A program made the position numbers and the translations under genes. Shown in pieces: positions 1 through 5,751 of a stretch of 9,407 bases of DNA; within the stretch, counting starts at the first letter, position 1, and the number at the start of each line of letters is the position of its first letter. The DNA comes from Clostridiales bacterium (GTDB lineage Bacteria > Bacillota > Clostridia > Lachnospirales > Lachnospiraceae), in the NCBI GenBank assembly GCA_018369015.1, contig JAGZDD010000153.1, forward strand, positions 1 through 9,407, given 5' to 3'. A model generated the notes under the pieces. It had not been told where the DNA came from. It did no database searches and saw only the letters and a program-made list of their open reading frames with translations.

Positions 1-791
1 TCCGATCTATGAATATGGAACACATAGGGCATAATCCTTTTAAGCCCTTCAAAGTCAGGGTTTTTTCGGAATGTCAGGAAACCATACATATTAAAGAAGG
101 AACTCATCACAATAGGATCAGCGCCTTTAGCTTCCAAAAGCTTCTGAGCCTCATCCATAGGTACGTCGTCATAGCGCAAAGAAACCGCATAGTCGAGCAG
201 CTCCTTATTGGCGCCTTTTTCCAATGCGCCCTGATAGCTTTCTACATTAGGCTTATCGGCAAACGCGCCTAAATCCGGCACAAATCCGATATACTTAGAG
301 CCAGATTTCTCAATGGCCTCCAAGTACGCCTGCATTGCCGGCGTTGACGGAGTTTCAGGATTGTGAATCTCAATGCCGATCTTAATTCCATATTCTTCGG
401 CATAGGGCGCTACCCGCACAAGGTTTTCCGGTGACAGTAAATACTGTGCCCGGATGACAGGGCAGCCCATTTTATGGGCGGCCTTAATATCCCTGATCGT
501 GCTTGCTACAAGCTCCTCATCGTTTAAATCTCTGTCAAAACGCATACCGCGGTCGGTATTAGCGCCATAGCTTATGGGGCGCACACCGTACTTTGCTTTG
601 AGGCGGTTCACCTCGCCCAGAAATTCATCACTCACATACGGATAGGACGGAATCATCTGTGTCGCTACAATTTCATAGCCATCCACACCAAGCTCGGCAC
701 AGCGCCTCACACAGTCCTCAAATGTATATTGTCCGCTCACGTATTCAGCAGTATAGCTATAAAGAGTCACTCCTAATTTAATCTTTGTCAT
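1..791 (-). CDS. Sugar isomerase/epimerase-like TIM-barrel protein, probable C-glycoside deglycosidase alpha subunit (partial, 3' end missing)
   Basis: The frame is open from an ATG at 791 to the window edge (263 codons, no stop), so the C-terminus lies outside. A GGGAGG ribosome binding site precedes the ATG. The protein begins MTKIKLGVTLYSYTAEYVSG and has the alternating strand/helix pattern of the AP-endonuclease-2/xylose-isomerase-like TIM barrel. Candidate metal ligands of that fold are visible: Glu141 in GIEIHNPE, Asp173 in VPDLGAF and a histidine in the FHIH strand near residues 259-261. His143, two residues after Glu141, is a plausible catalytic acid/base. The gene follows the DUF6379/CGDB-type gene by 14 bases in the same direction. 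That is the arrangement known for two-subunit C-glycoside deglycosidases, whose alpha subunit carries the divalent metal and active site and breaks the C-C bond of a 3-oxo-C-glucoside. The fold assignment is strong; the specific role rests mainly on the partner gene. Another keto-sugar isomerase/epimerase is the alternative. Confidence 0.8.
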   Translation of the reverse strand, partial: MTKIKLGVTLYSYTAEYVSGQYTFEDCVRRCAELGVDGYEIVATQMIPSYPYVSDEFLGEVNRLKAKYGVRPISYGANTDRGMRFDRDLNDEELVASTIRDIKAAHKMGCPVIRAQYLLSPENLVRVAPYAEEYGIKIGIEIHNPETPSTPAMQAYLEAIEKSGSKYIGFVPDLGAFADKPNVESYQGALEKGANKELLDYAVSLRYDDVPMDEAQKLLEAKGADPIVMSSFFNMYGFLTFRKNPDFEGLKRIMPYVFHIHRS

Positions 792-805
792 TGTTCCTGC
801 CTCCC

Positions 806-1246
806 TTATTCAGATAATGTAACCGTTTTTCTGTCGCAGCTGTTGATTGGTGTATACTGGTGGGGCTGCGTCGCGCCCGGCAGCGGCATATAGGGGCTGT
901 GCAGCATCAGCGTCAGGTTCACATCGTGGTCGCCGGCAGCCAGTCCGCCCGGTTTACGTACCTTAATCGTTGCAGGCGTGAGAATTGTCCAAAATTCTGA
1001 AAACTGGTATTTTAACTCCGCAGGCGCAAATTCTTTTCCATTGACGCAAAAGGATACATCGATGTCTTCGGCCTTTTCGCCGTCAACCTCTACGCCCAGC
1101 GTGTCAATGACCGATAAATAATGTCCTCTGTAATAGCCCAAGCGGACATCGAACTGATAACCGCTTACTTTACCATTAACATAATAATTTTTCAATGTGC
1201 CTGGACGGATAATATCCGTAAAGGCCAGCTTCATCTCTAAACCCAT
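806..1246 (-). CDS. C-glycoside deglycosidase beta-subunit family protein (DUF6379/CGDB)
   Basis: This 146-residue protein begins MGLEMKLAFTDIIRPGTLKN. The start at 1246 is chosen because GGAGG sits 7 bases before it; the frame continues 31 codons upstream, but without a ribosome binding site and through the promoter region. I recognise the family by the run PGTLKN..NGKVSGYQFDVRLGYYRGHYLSVID (residues 13-46), VEVDGEK (49-55) and KPGGLAAGDHDV (about 109-120), which match DUF6379/CGDB proteins. No signal peptide or membrane segment is seen, so it should be cytoplasmic. In characterised C-glycoside deglycosidases the beta subunit is a beta-sandwich that binds the TIM-barrel alpha subunit and helps complete the substrate pocket. 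Here the alpha-like gene follows directly, supporting co-translation and complex formation. Family membership is confident; the actual substrate (flavonoid C-glucoside or another C-glycoside) cannot be read from the sequence. Confidence 0.85.
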   Translation of the reverse strand: MGLEMKLAFTDIIRPGTLKNYYVNGKVSGYQFDVRLGYYRGHYLSVIDTLGVEVDGEKAEDIDVSFCVNGKEFAPAELKYQFSEFWTILTPATIKVRKPGGLAAGDHDVNLTLMLHSPYMPLPGATQPHQYTPINSCDRKTVTLSE

Positions 1247-1289
1247 AATTATACCTCCATAATGATTGTCCTTTTTGTTCGCTGTATTT

Positions 1290-1298
1290 ATTTTAGCA
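1290..1298 (-). promoter_or_regulatory. Extended -10 promoter of the C-glycoside deglycosidase-type operon
   Basis: On the minus strand TGC-TAAAAT forms an extended -10 element (hexamer 1290-1295, TG at 1297-1298). The -35 position (1313-1318, CCTGAT) does not match consensus, which suits an activator-dependent promoter. Transcription would start near 1283 and give a leader of about 37 bases before the beta-subunit start. Confidence 0.45.
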
Positions 1299-1325
1299 CA
1301 CTCAAAAAAGAAATCAGGCTTCAAA

Positions 1326-1349
1326 AAATGAAATTTCACGAAATGAAAA
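1326..1349 (-). promoter_or_regulatory. Operator-like direct repeat and palindrome upstream of the deglycosidase-type operon
   Basis: On the minus strand the octamer TTTCATTT occurs twice at a 15-base interval, and between the copies lies the perfect palindrome GAAATTTC. The block sits about 43 to 66 bases upstream of the predicted start point, where an activator (for example an AraC-type protein) would bind. It could instead be chance in AT-rich DNA. Confidence 0.3.
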
Positions 1350-1522
1350 CCATAGATGACAGCTTACGCCCAATGGACATGCAAGCTTGTCCGCCGCCCG
1401 GTTCATTGCCCGAAGGAATAGTCGGCTGTTATTTATCAGTCTTTTTTGCAATCTGTCAGTTATTATACTTTTTTCAAATCCCCTTATTATAATTATTTTA
1501 AAGAGCGGGTTTTATATAGATC

Positions 1523-1559
1523 TACAGCCTGCCGCGAAAATATACTGCGTCAGGCTGTA
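1523..1559. repeat. Perfect 9-base inverted repeat
   Basis: TACAGCCTG (1523-1531) is mirrored by CAGGCTGTA (1551-1559) with 19 bases between. Neither strand has a T-run after it, so it does not look like an intrinsic terminator. It could be a protein-binding site or a structural relic. Confidence 0.5.
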
Positions 1560-1574
1560 TGCTTTACGATTCAT

Positions 1575-1650
1575 TTATTTCCAAAAGGCACTTTTTAGTA
1601 ACAGTTCAGCCCGCGCCGGATAAAAGCTGCCGTAATTCCTGTACTTTCAC
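1575..1650 (-). pseudogene. Remnant of the 5' end of an unknown gene
   Basis: On the minus strand a good ribosome binding site (GGCGGAGG) is followed, 7 bases on, by GTG and a 14-codon frame, MKVQELRQLLSGAG, that stops at 1606. Skipping one base at the end of this frame continues it as AELLLKSAFWK to a stop at 1575. The translation has the look of a real helical N-terminus with a proper start signal that has lost its body by frameshift and deletion. I do not recognise the family with certainty. A short leader peptide is the alternative, but no gene follows closely enough to be controlled by it. Confidence 0.3.
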
Positions 1651-1746
1651 AAAAATACCTCCGCCAGTATGATTTGAAAACAGTCACACCCCAGGCTCAA
1701 AGCACATTAGCGATACAGCCGAAGGTCAATGCCCCAAAATTGTTAT

Positions 1747-2958
1747 CTATTTGTAATATTTATCATAATTAGAATACTGCCTTAAATGATTTTTAACGAG
1801 TCTTAAATACCGTTTCAGTCCAAGATCCCCCCGCAAAAACAACGGATTGACCATCTTTTTTTGCTTCACCAGTTTTTTCATGCGGGCAATCATCTGCGGA
1901 TCCTTAACATGCTTGTAGGCCACCGCTTTTGGAACGACCATCCACAAATATTCCTCCTGGGCGGTTTGAAAAGGCAGTTCTTTATGATATACATAATCCT
2001 CCACAAAATAACGGGCCACATTAAATCCGGAATTTGTGACATAAAAGTTACTGCGGCCCTGGCGGCAGTTAATTTCAAAAAATTTATATTTGCCGTCTCT
2101 GGAATCATATTTAATATCAAAATTTGAAAATCCTGTATAATTCAAATCTTCAAGGAGATTTTTAACTTTAGCCATAAGCGCGTCGTTGGGTTCGGTAATA
2201 ATAACCGCATGATTTCCAAGCCCCAGAGGGGTATGCTCTTCTAACAGCACATGGCCAAGGCACATCATTTTTACCTTATGGTTTTTATCCGAATAACAGG
2301 TCAGCACCCTCATGTATTCGTCATTTCCGGGAATCATGTCCTGGATAATCAGCTTGTCCGAATAGCCAGAGGCGTAAATATCCCGAATCGTTTTTTTAAC
2401 TTCTTCAAGAGAATTTAATTTATAAATTTTGTTCTGTCCTTCAAAGGGATGGTGAAAATAATCAACGCCATTCGAGGGCTTTAAAATGACGGGATACTGA
2501 AATTTTACATCCACATTCATCCCCATATCCTGGCTGTAAACAAGTGTCGCCGGATAATCAATCCCATGCTTTTCACACATTTTATAAAAATTTTCTTTAA
2601 GAATAAGCTGCTCCATAAGTCCATGGCTGATATACGGCGCAATCACATTGTCTGGAAACTTATCTTTAATTTTACTGATTGTTTCCACGTAGCTGTCGCC
2701 GCAGCCGATCGCCAGAATTTTTTTATCCTTATATTTCCCTGAAAGCTTTTTCACCGCTTTAAGCAAAACATCCTCTGTATCCATTTTCGGATGATTCCGA
2801 TAATTTGTAATATTGCTGTAGCAACTCGGGCCTGACATATACTTTCCAAGCACCCAGGATTTCACCTGATATTCCTCGTAAAAGGCTCTGGCTACACTGT
2901 ACGTATTAATGTCCCCGCCAAAAAGCACCGGAACAAATTCTCTTTCTTTAAATTCCAT
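1747..2958 (-). CDS. ATP-grasp carboxylate-amine ligase family protein
   Basis: This 403-residue protein has the layout of ATP-grasp carboxylate-amine ligases such as the D-aspartate ligase group: a Rossmann-like N-terminal domain (PVLFGGDINTYSVARAFYEEY, residues 10-30), a middle region leading to PVILKPSNG (156-164, Lys160 expected to contact ATP), the hinge LIIQDMIPGNDEYMRV (203-218), the loop HTPLGLGNH (242-250), and the metal and phosphate site FSNFDIKYD...FFEINCRQGRSNFY (277-306), where Glu295, Asn297 and Arg299 are the expected Mg/ATP residues. The family joins an acyl phosphate made from a carboxylate to an amine; possible products include peptidoglycan side-chain or small-peptide bonds, but the substrate cannot be told. 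The ribosome binding site is weak (AAAGAAG, about 8 bases before ATG). It lies 72 bases after the flavoprotein gene on the same strand and is probably co-transcribed with it. No membrane segment is seen; the lysine- and arginine-rich C-terminus (residues 359-403) could bind an acidic surface. Confidence 0.85.
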   Translation of the reverse strand: MEFKEREFVPVLFGGDINTYSVARAFYEEYQVKSWVLGKYMSGPSCYSNITNYRNHPKMDTEDVLLKAVKKLSGKYKDKKILAIGCGDSYVETISKIKDKFPDNVIAPYISHGLMEQLILKENFYKMCEKHGIDYPATLVYSQDMGMNVDVKFQYPVILKPSNGVDYFHHPFEGQNKIYKLNSLEEVKKTIRDIYASGYSDKLIIQDMIPGNDEYMRVLTCYSDKNHKVKMMCLGHVLLEEHTPLGLGNHAVIITEPNDALMAKVKNLLEDLNYTGFSNFDIKYDSRDGKYKFFEINCRQGRSNFYVTNSGFNVARYFVEDYVYHKELPFQTAQEEYLWMVVPKAVAYKHVKDPQMIARMKKLVKQKKMVNPLFLRGDLGLKRYLRLVKNHLRQYSNYDKYYK

Positions 2959-2983
2959 GGTTCTAACTTCTTTCTGTTATTTT

Positions 2984-3012
2984 TATATAAATTGCCCGGA
3001 ACATGGGTACAA
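2984..3012 (-). promoter_or_regulatory. Possible secondary promoter for the ATP-grasp gene
   Basis: On the minus strand TTGTAC (3007-3012) and TATATA (2984-2989) are separated by exactly 17 bases in the gap between the flavoprotein stop and the ATP-grasp start. Each hexamer matches consensus only in part, so this would be a weak internal promoter. Confidence 0.3.
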
Positions 3013-3030
3013 GATACCGATCTCCCTCAC

Positions 3031-4449
3031 TTATGCCTGACGGCCCGCCGGCCTGGCGCTTTGTGCCTTTAAAATACTTCGCGCCACACTAATCCCATTG
3101 GCCGACGCCTGCTGGAGCCCGCGGGTCACGCTGGCGCCGTCGCCCATGGCACGAAGCCCTGCGATGCTCGTTTCAAAATCCTTGCTGACAAGTACCTTGT
3201 TTGAATAAAACTTCACCTCGACGCCATACAGGAGCGTTTCATCGCTGGCAATCCCTGGCGTTACTTTATCTAAAGCTTCGATCATCTCTACAATATCGAC
3301 CATAATCCGGTGCGGAAATACCAAAGACAGATCGCCGGGAACCGCATCCTTTAATGTAGCAATAATATTGTTGCGCATCATGCGTTCCTGCGTTGTTCGG
3401 CGCCCCCGCTTAAAGTCCCCATAGCGCTGGACAAGTATTTTCCCATCGCAGAGCATATTTCCAAGCTGGGCAATGTGCTTGCCATATTCAATCGGAGATT
3501 TAAAGGGCGATGTAAAATTCTTTGATACAAGGAGCGCAAAATTCGTGTTTTTCGTTTTATAATCCTGGGATTTATAGGCATGACCGTTGACGACAGCAAG
3601 CCCTCCGTCATAGTATTCCGTAGCCACTTCGCCCGACGGGTTTGTACAAAACACCCTGACCTTATCGTCAAATGTCGGCGTATAGTAAACAAGCTTGGCT
3701 TCATACAGCTTTTCATTAAGCTCCTTCATAATTTCATCGCAGACTTCTACCCGGACGCCCACATCCACAGTGCCTACCTTTGTTTCAATCCCATGCTCCC
3801 GGCAAATGCCGGCAAACCATTCGGAGCCTTCCCTGCCAACGCCTGCCACGATTTCATCCCCATACAAGGTGTCTCCCCGGTCAGTAATTACGCCAATCGC
3901 ACGGCCGTCCTCAATGAGAATATTTTTTACCATAGTCATAAACTGTATCGTCACACCTGCGGCAAGGAGATGCTCCTGAATCCTTGTATATATTTTATAG
4001 CCTTCTTCCGTTCCTAAATGCCGGATCGGACATTCAATGAGCTTTAAATTTGCCCGGATCGCTTTCGCACGGATATGCTCAATAGCTTCATAGTCGTCAA
4101 TGCCGTATACCTTTTCATCCGCTCCGAATTTCAAATAAACACTGTCCGCCTCATGGATCAATTCTTCCGTCTGTTCGTAGCCTAAAATCTCGGGAAGATT
4201 GCCGCCCACATCCGGAGACAGGGAAAGCTTGCCGTCCGAAAATGCTCCGGCCCCCGCAAAGCCTGTTGTAATCGAGCATGGTACACAGCCAACACACTTC
4301 TTTGTTTTTCGCTTCGGACAATTTCTGTTCTCAATGGCCCGGCCTTTTTCAATCATTAGTATTTTCATATCCGGCTTTTGCCGGATCAGCTCATAAGCGC
4401 AAAAAATGCCTGAAGGCCCTGCGCCAATAATAATGACATCATATTTCAT
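3031..4449 (-). CDS. FAD-dependent dehydrogenase, COG2509-type, with four-cysteine cluster
   Basis: The 472-residue protein starts MKYDVIIIGAGPSGIFCAYE, a classic Rossmann dinucleotide-binding fold (GAGPSG, residues 9-14, then an acidic residue in LMIEKG near 34). The C-terminal FAD motif is GLRAMGDGASVTRGLQQASANG, ending near residue 452. Between Cys44 and Ser78 lies CPKRKTKKCVGCVPCS followed by GFAGAGAFSDGKLSLS, a block I associate with the uncharacterised FAD-dependent dehydrogenases of COG2509; the cysteines at 44, 52, 55 and 58 could hold a metal or an iron-sulphur cluster. I chose ATG 4449 because AAAGG lies 8 bases before it; GTG 4458 and ATG 4455 overlap the ribosome binding site. The protein is probably cytoplasmic. 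Its substrate is unknown. The tail QSARPAGRQA is basic and looks non-conserved. It is first in a likely two-gene operon with the ATP-grasp gene. Confidence 0.85.
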   Translation of the reverse strand: MKYDVIIIGAGPSGIFCAYELIRQKPDMKILMIEKGRAIENRNCPKRKTKKCVGCVPCSITTGFAGAGAFSDGKLSLSPDVGGNLPEILGYEQTEELIHEADSVYLKFGADEKVYGIDDYEAIEHIRAKAIRANLKLIECPIRHLGTEEGYKIYTRIQEHLLAAGVTIQFMTMVKNILIEDGRAIGVITDRGDTLYGDEIVAGVGREGSEWFAGICREHGIETKVGTVDVGVRVEVCDEIMKELNEKLYEAKLVYYTPTFDDKVRVFCTNPSGEVATEYYDGGLAVVNGHAYKSQDYKTKNTNFALLVSKNFTSPFKSPIEYGKHIAQLGNMLCDGKILVQRYGDFKRGRRTTQERMMRNNIIATLKDAVPGDLSLVFPHRIMVDIVEMIEALDKVTPGIASDETLLYGVEVKFYSNKVLVSKDFETSIAGLRAMGDGASVTRGLQQASANGISVARSILKAQSARPAGRQA

Positions 4450-4465
4450 AAGCATCACCTTTCCA

Positions 4466-4493
4466 GGCTTGACGGCCCACCGCCGCCCAAGCC
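4466..4493 (-). promoter_or_regulatory. Leader hairpin just before the flavoprotein ribosome binding site
   Basis: In the transcript GGCTTG and CAAGCC (4488-4493 and 4466-4471) pair around a 16-base GC-rich loop, ending 3 bases before the GGAAAGG Shine-Dalgarno sequence. The position could affect translation initiation. No known riboswitch is recognised. Confidence 0.3.
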
Positions 4494-4504
4494 GATGTCA
4501 CAGC

Positions 4505-4524
4505 AAACGGACATGCCGTTTTTT
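4505..4524 (+). terminator. Short terminator-like hairpin facing plus strand
   Basis: AAACGG (4505-4510), loop ACATG, CCGTTT (4516-4521) followed by further Ts to 4524. The shape is that of a small intrinsic terminator read on the plus strand, but the genes on both sides are on the minus strand, so it would only stop antisense transcription. It falls in the leader of the flavoprotein transcript, where it may simply be a hairpin. Confidence 0.25.
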
Positions 4525-4556
4525 AATACAACAGCAACATGAAAAAATTCATTTAT

Positions 4557-4585
4557 AGTATACCTTTATTAAAACTCTGCGTCAA
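4557..4585 (-). promoter_or_regulatory. Near-consensus promoter of the flavoprotein/ATP-grasp operon
   Basis: On the minus strand TTGACG (4580-4585), a 17-base spacer and TATACT (4557-4562) give five of six matches in each hexamer. Start of transcription would be near 4550, giving a leader of about 100 bases that includes two hairpins. Such a promoter suggests constitutive housekeeping-type expression. Confidence 0.75.
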
Positions 4586-4616
4586 TGAAACTTTACACGC
4601 CGGGCAGCGGTCTGTG

Positions 4617-5498
4617 TCAATAAAAATCTGTTTGCCGGATAGCCGTCCGCAAACTGTCAAGCGGACGGGAGATAAATTTATTTTTGTGATAAACGAGCAT
4701 TGTATCATTGGCCAATTCTACTCCTTCGACGTAAAGCTTGCGCAAGGGTGTACCGCTTTGCCTCAAACGGTACACTGGCTCGGGAAGCAGCGTAATCCCA
4801 AGTCCTGCGGCAGCGGCCTCCATAAGCGCCTGGGAATTAACGCTTGTCCAAAGCGGTTTGGCGCTGTAGCCTTTAAGCGTCAGCGCACTGTCCAGAGTGT
4901 CTCTCACCGCGCTTCCTTTTTCGCGCAAAAGGAGGGGATGTGCCAGCAGCTCGCTGACCGTCAGCATTTCCTTATCCAATGGATAGCTCTCAGAACACAG
5001 AAAAACCATTTTATAAGACGAAAAGCGCTCATAAATATAGCCGGGCTGCCGACAGGACGCCCCCTCGATCAGGGCCATATCCGCATGGCCTTCCCCAAGA
5101 ACCTCCATTGCTGCGGCCGCACTGACTACCTGAGTCTCCACCAGAGTATCCGGCCATTCTTTACGAAAACGTTTAAGGATCTCCGGCAGCCAAAAAGATG
5201 CGACTGTAATGCTTGATACAAGCCTAACAACCGCTTCATTTTCAATATTTTTAATATTTTCCTGAAGCTTTTCGCATGAGGAAAGGATTGGCAGAATTTC
5301 TGCTAAAAGCAGGCGGCCGCTCTGATTTAAGCGGACATTTTTTGCATTTCGTTCAAGAAATATTGTTCCTGCTTCTTCCTCAATTTCGCGAATAGCATGG
5401 GATACCGCCGATTGGGTAATAAACAGCCGCTTGGCAGCCTTTGTAAAGCTTTCGGTTTCTGCTACGGCCCGAAATATTTCAAAATGTCTTAGCGTCAC
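4617..5498 (-). CDS. LysR-type transcriptional regulator of the adjacent CHR transporter pair
   Basis: The GTG start at 5498 follows GAGGAGG by 6 bases and gives 293 residues beginning MTLRHFEIFRAVAETESF, exactly where LysR proteins begin; the frame extends 23 codons further upstream but without a start signal. The N-terminal winged helix-turn-helix covers residues 1-60 (FTKAAKRLFITQSAVSHAIREIEEEAGTIFLER). The effector-binding domain follows (about 90-290), including VRLVSSITVASFWLPEIL, the GEGHADMALIEG segment and LMEAAAAGLGITLLPE, all typical of the periplasmic-binding-protein-like LysR domain. The gene is divergent from the CHR genes, the usual layout for a LysR activator and its target, and its promoter overlaps the operator, implying self-repression. 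Cys185-type residues in EGASCRQPG could sense a ligand or redox state, which is speculation. The effector is unknown. Confidence 0.92.
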   Translation of the reverse strand: MTLRHFEIFRAVAETESFTKAAKRLFITQSAVSHAIREIEEEAGTIFLERNAKNVRLNQSGRLLLAEILPILSSCEKLQENIKNIENEAVVRLVSSITVASFWLPEILKRFRKEWPDTLVETQVVSAAAAMEVLGEGHADMALIEGASCRQPGYIYERFSSYKMVFLCSESYPLDKEMLTVSELLAHPLLLREKGSAVRDTLDSALTLKGYSAKPLWTSVNSQALMEAAAAGLGITLLPEPVYRLRQSGTPLRKLYVEGVELANDTMLVYHKNKFISRPLDSLRTAIRQTDFY

Positions 5499-5529
5499 AC
5501 AATTCCTCCTCACCGCTGTATACAGGTAA

Positions 5530-5571
5530 CCCACATTTTTTGGGGTACCCGCAGCATTTTCCCACATTTTT
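5530..5571. repeat. Direct repeat of CCCACATTTTT in the LysR leader region
   Basis: CCCACATTTTT occurs at 5530-5540 and again at 5561-5571, a 31-base period, close to three turns of the helix. The palindrome GGGTACCC (5543-5550) lies between. The repeats sit in the untranslated leader of the LysR gene and may be extra protein contact sites or chance. Confidence 0.35.
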
Positions 5572-5572
5572 C

Positions 5573-5594
5573 TTATGATGAATAAAATTCATAA
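5573..5594. promoter_or_regulatory. LysR-type operator (dyad with T-N11-A)
   Basis: ATGAAT-AAA-ATTCAT (5578-5592) is a perfect inverted repeat containing T-N11-A (5579-5591), the LysR recognition pattern; outer arms TTATGA and TCATAA extend it to 5573-5594. It is centred about 65 bases before the predicted start of the CHR transcript, the standard recognition-site position. A weaker dyad AAAAT-N6-ATTTT at 5602-5617 lies near the -35 and fits the second, activation half-site. The minus-strand TATAAT of the LysR gene (5594-5599) abuts the dyad, so bound regulator would also block its own promoter. Confidence 0.65.
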
Positions 5595-5599
5595 TTATA
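5594..5599 (-). promoter_or_regulatory. -10 box of the LysR gene
   Basis: TATAAT on the minus strand, 17 bases from a weak TAAATA at 5617-5622. It overlaps the LysR operator and the divergent CHR promoter region, which is the usual autoregulated arrangement. Confidence 0.45.
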
Positions 5600-5637
5600 A
5601 CAAAATAATATCATTTTATTTATCCTATCACAAGGCT

Positions 5638-5643
5638 TATAAT
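5638..5643 (+). promoter_or_regulatory. -10 box of the CHR transporter operon
   Basis: A perfect TATAAT at 5638-5643 has only a poor -35 (TTTATT, 5615-5620, 17-base spacing), as expected for a LysR-activated promoter. The leader would be about 100 bases. Confidence 0.55.
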
Positions 5644-5751
5644 ACGGTTGTTGAGGGCCGGTCAAATGCTCCGATGTACGCATACGGGGTATATTTACTC
5701 CAAAACAGCCGGACAAAAAATTTTGCACGCCCGCACAGAACGGAGATTTTT

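Larger units (their letters stand above)
1247..1746. other. 500-base intergenic region
   Basis: No intact gene is supported here. It holds the promoter and operator-like sequence of the downstream minus-strand operon, a second possible minus-strand -10 hexamer (TATAAT at 1462-1467, with no recognisable -35), a perfect 9-base inverted repeat at 1523-1559 and a short gene remnant at 1575-1650. Open frames on the plus strand lack ribosome binding sites and have no protein-like composition. No terminator with a T-run is visible after the ATP-grasp gene that ends at 1747. Confidence 0.6.

Noticed and set aside
806..1339. Longer 177-residue version of the beta-subunit protein starting at 1339
   Set aside because: The extra 31 residues have no ribosome binding site, run through the promoter, and the GGAGG-preceded ATG at 1246 gives the family-typical N-terminus.
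1262..1623. Two overlapping plus-strand open frames in the intergenic region
   Set aside because: No ribosome binding site, composition follows AT-rich non-coding DNA, and they overlap the promoter elements of the minus-strand operon.
3036..4483. Similar TGACGGCCC(G/A)CCG strings at both ends of the flavoprotein gene (about 3037-3049 and 4470-4482)
   Set aside because: Only 13 bases with one mismatch in GC-rich sequence, one copy inside the coding end; not enough to call a flanking repeat of a mobile cassette.
4539..5216. Long plus-strand open frame (225 codons) opposite the LysR gene
   Set aside because: It lies antisense to a clear LysR protein, has no ribosome binding site and no recognisable domain.
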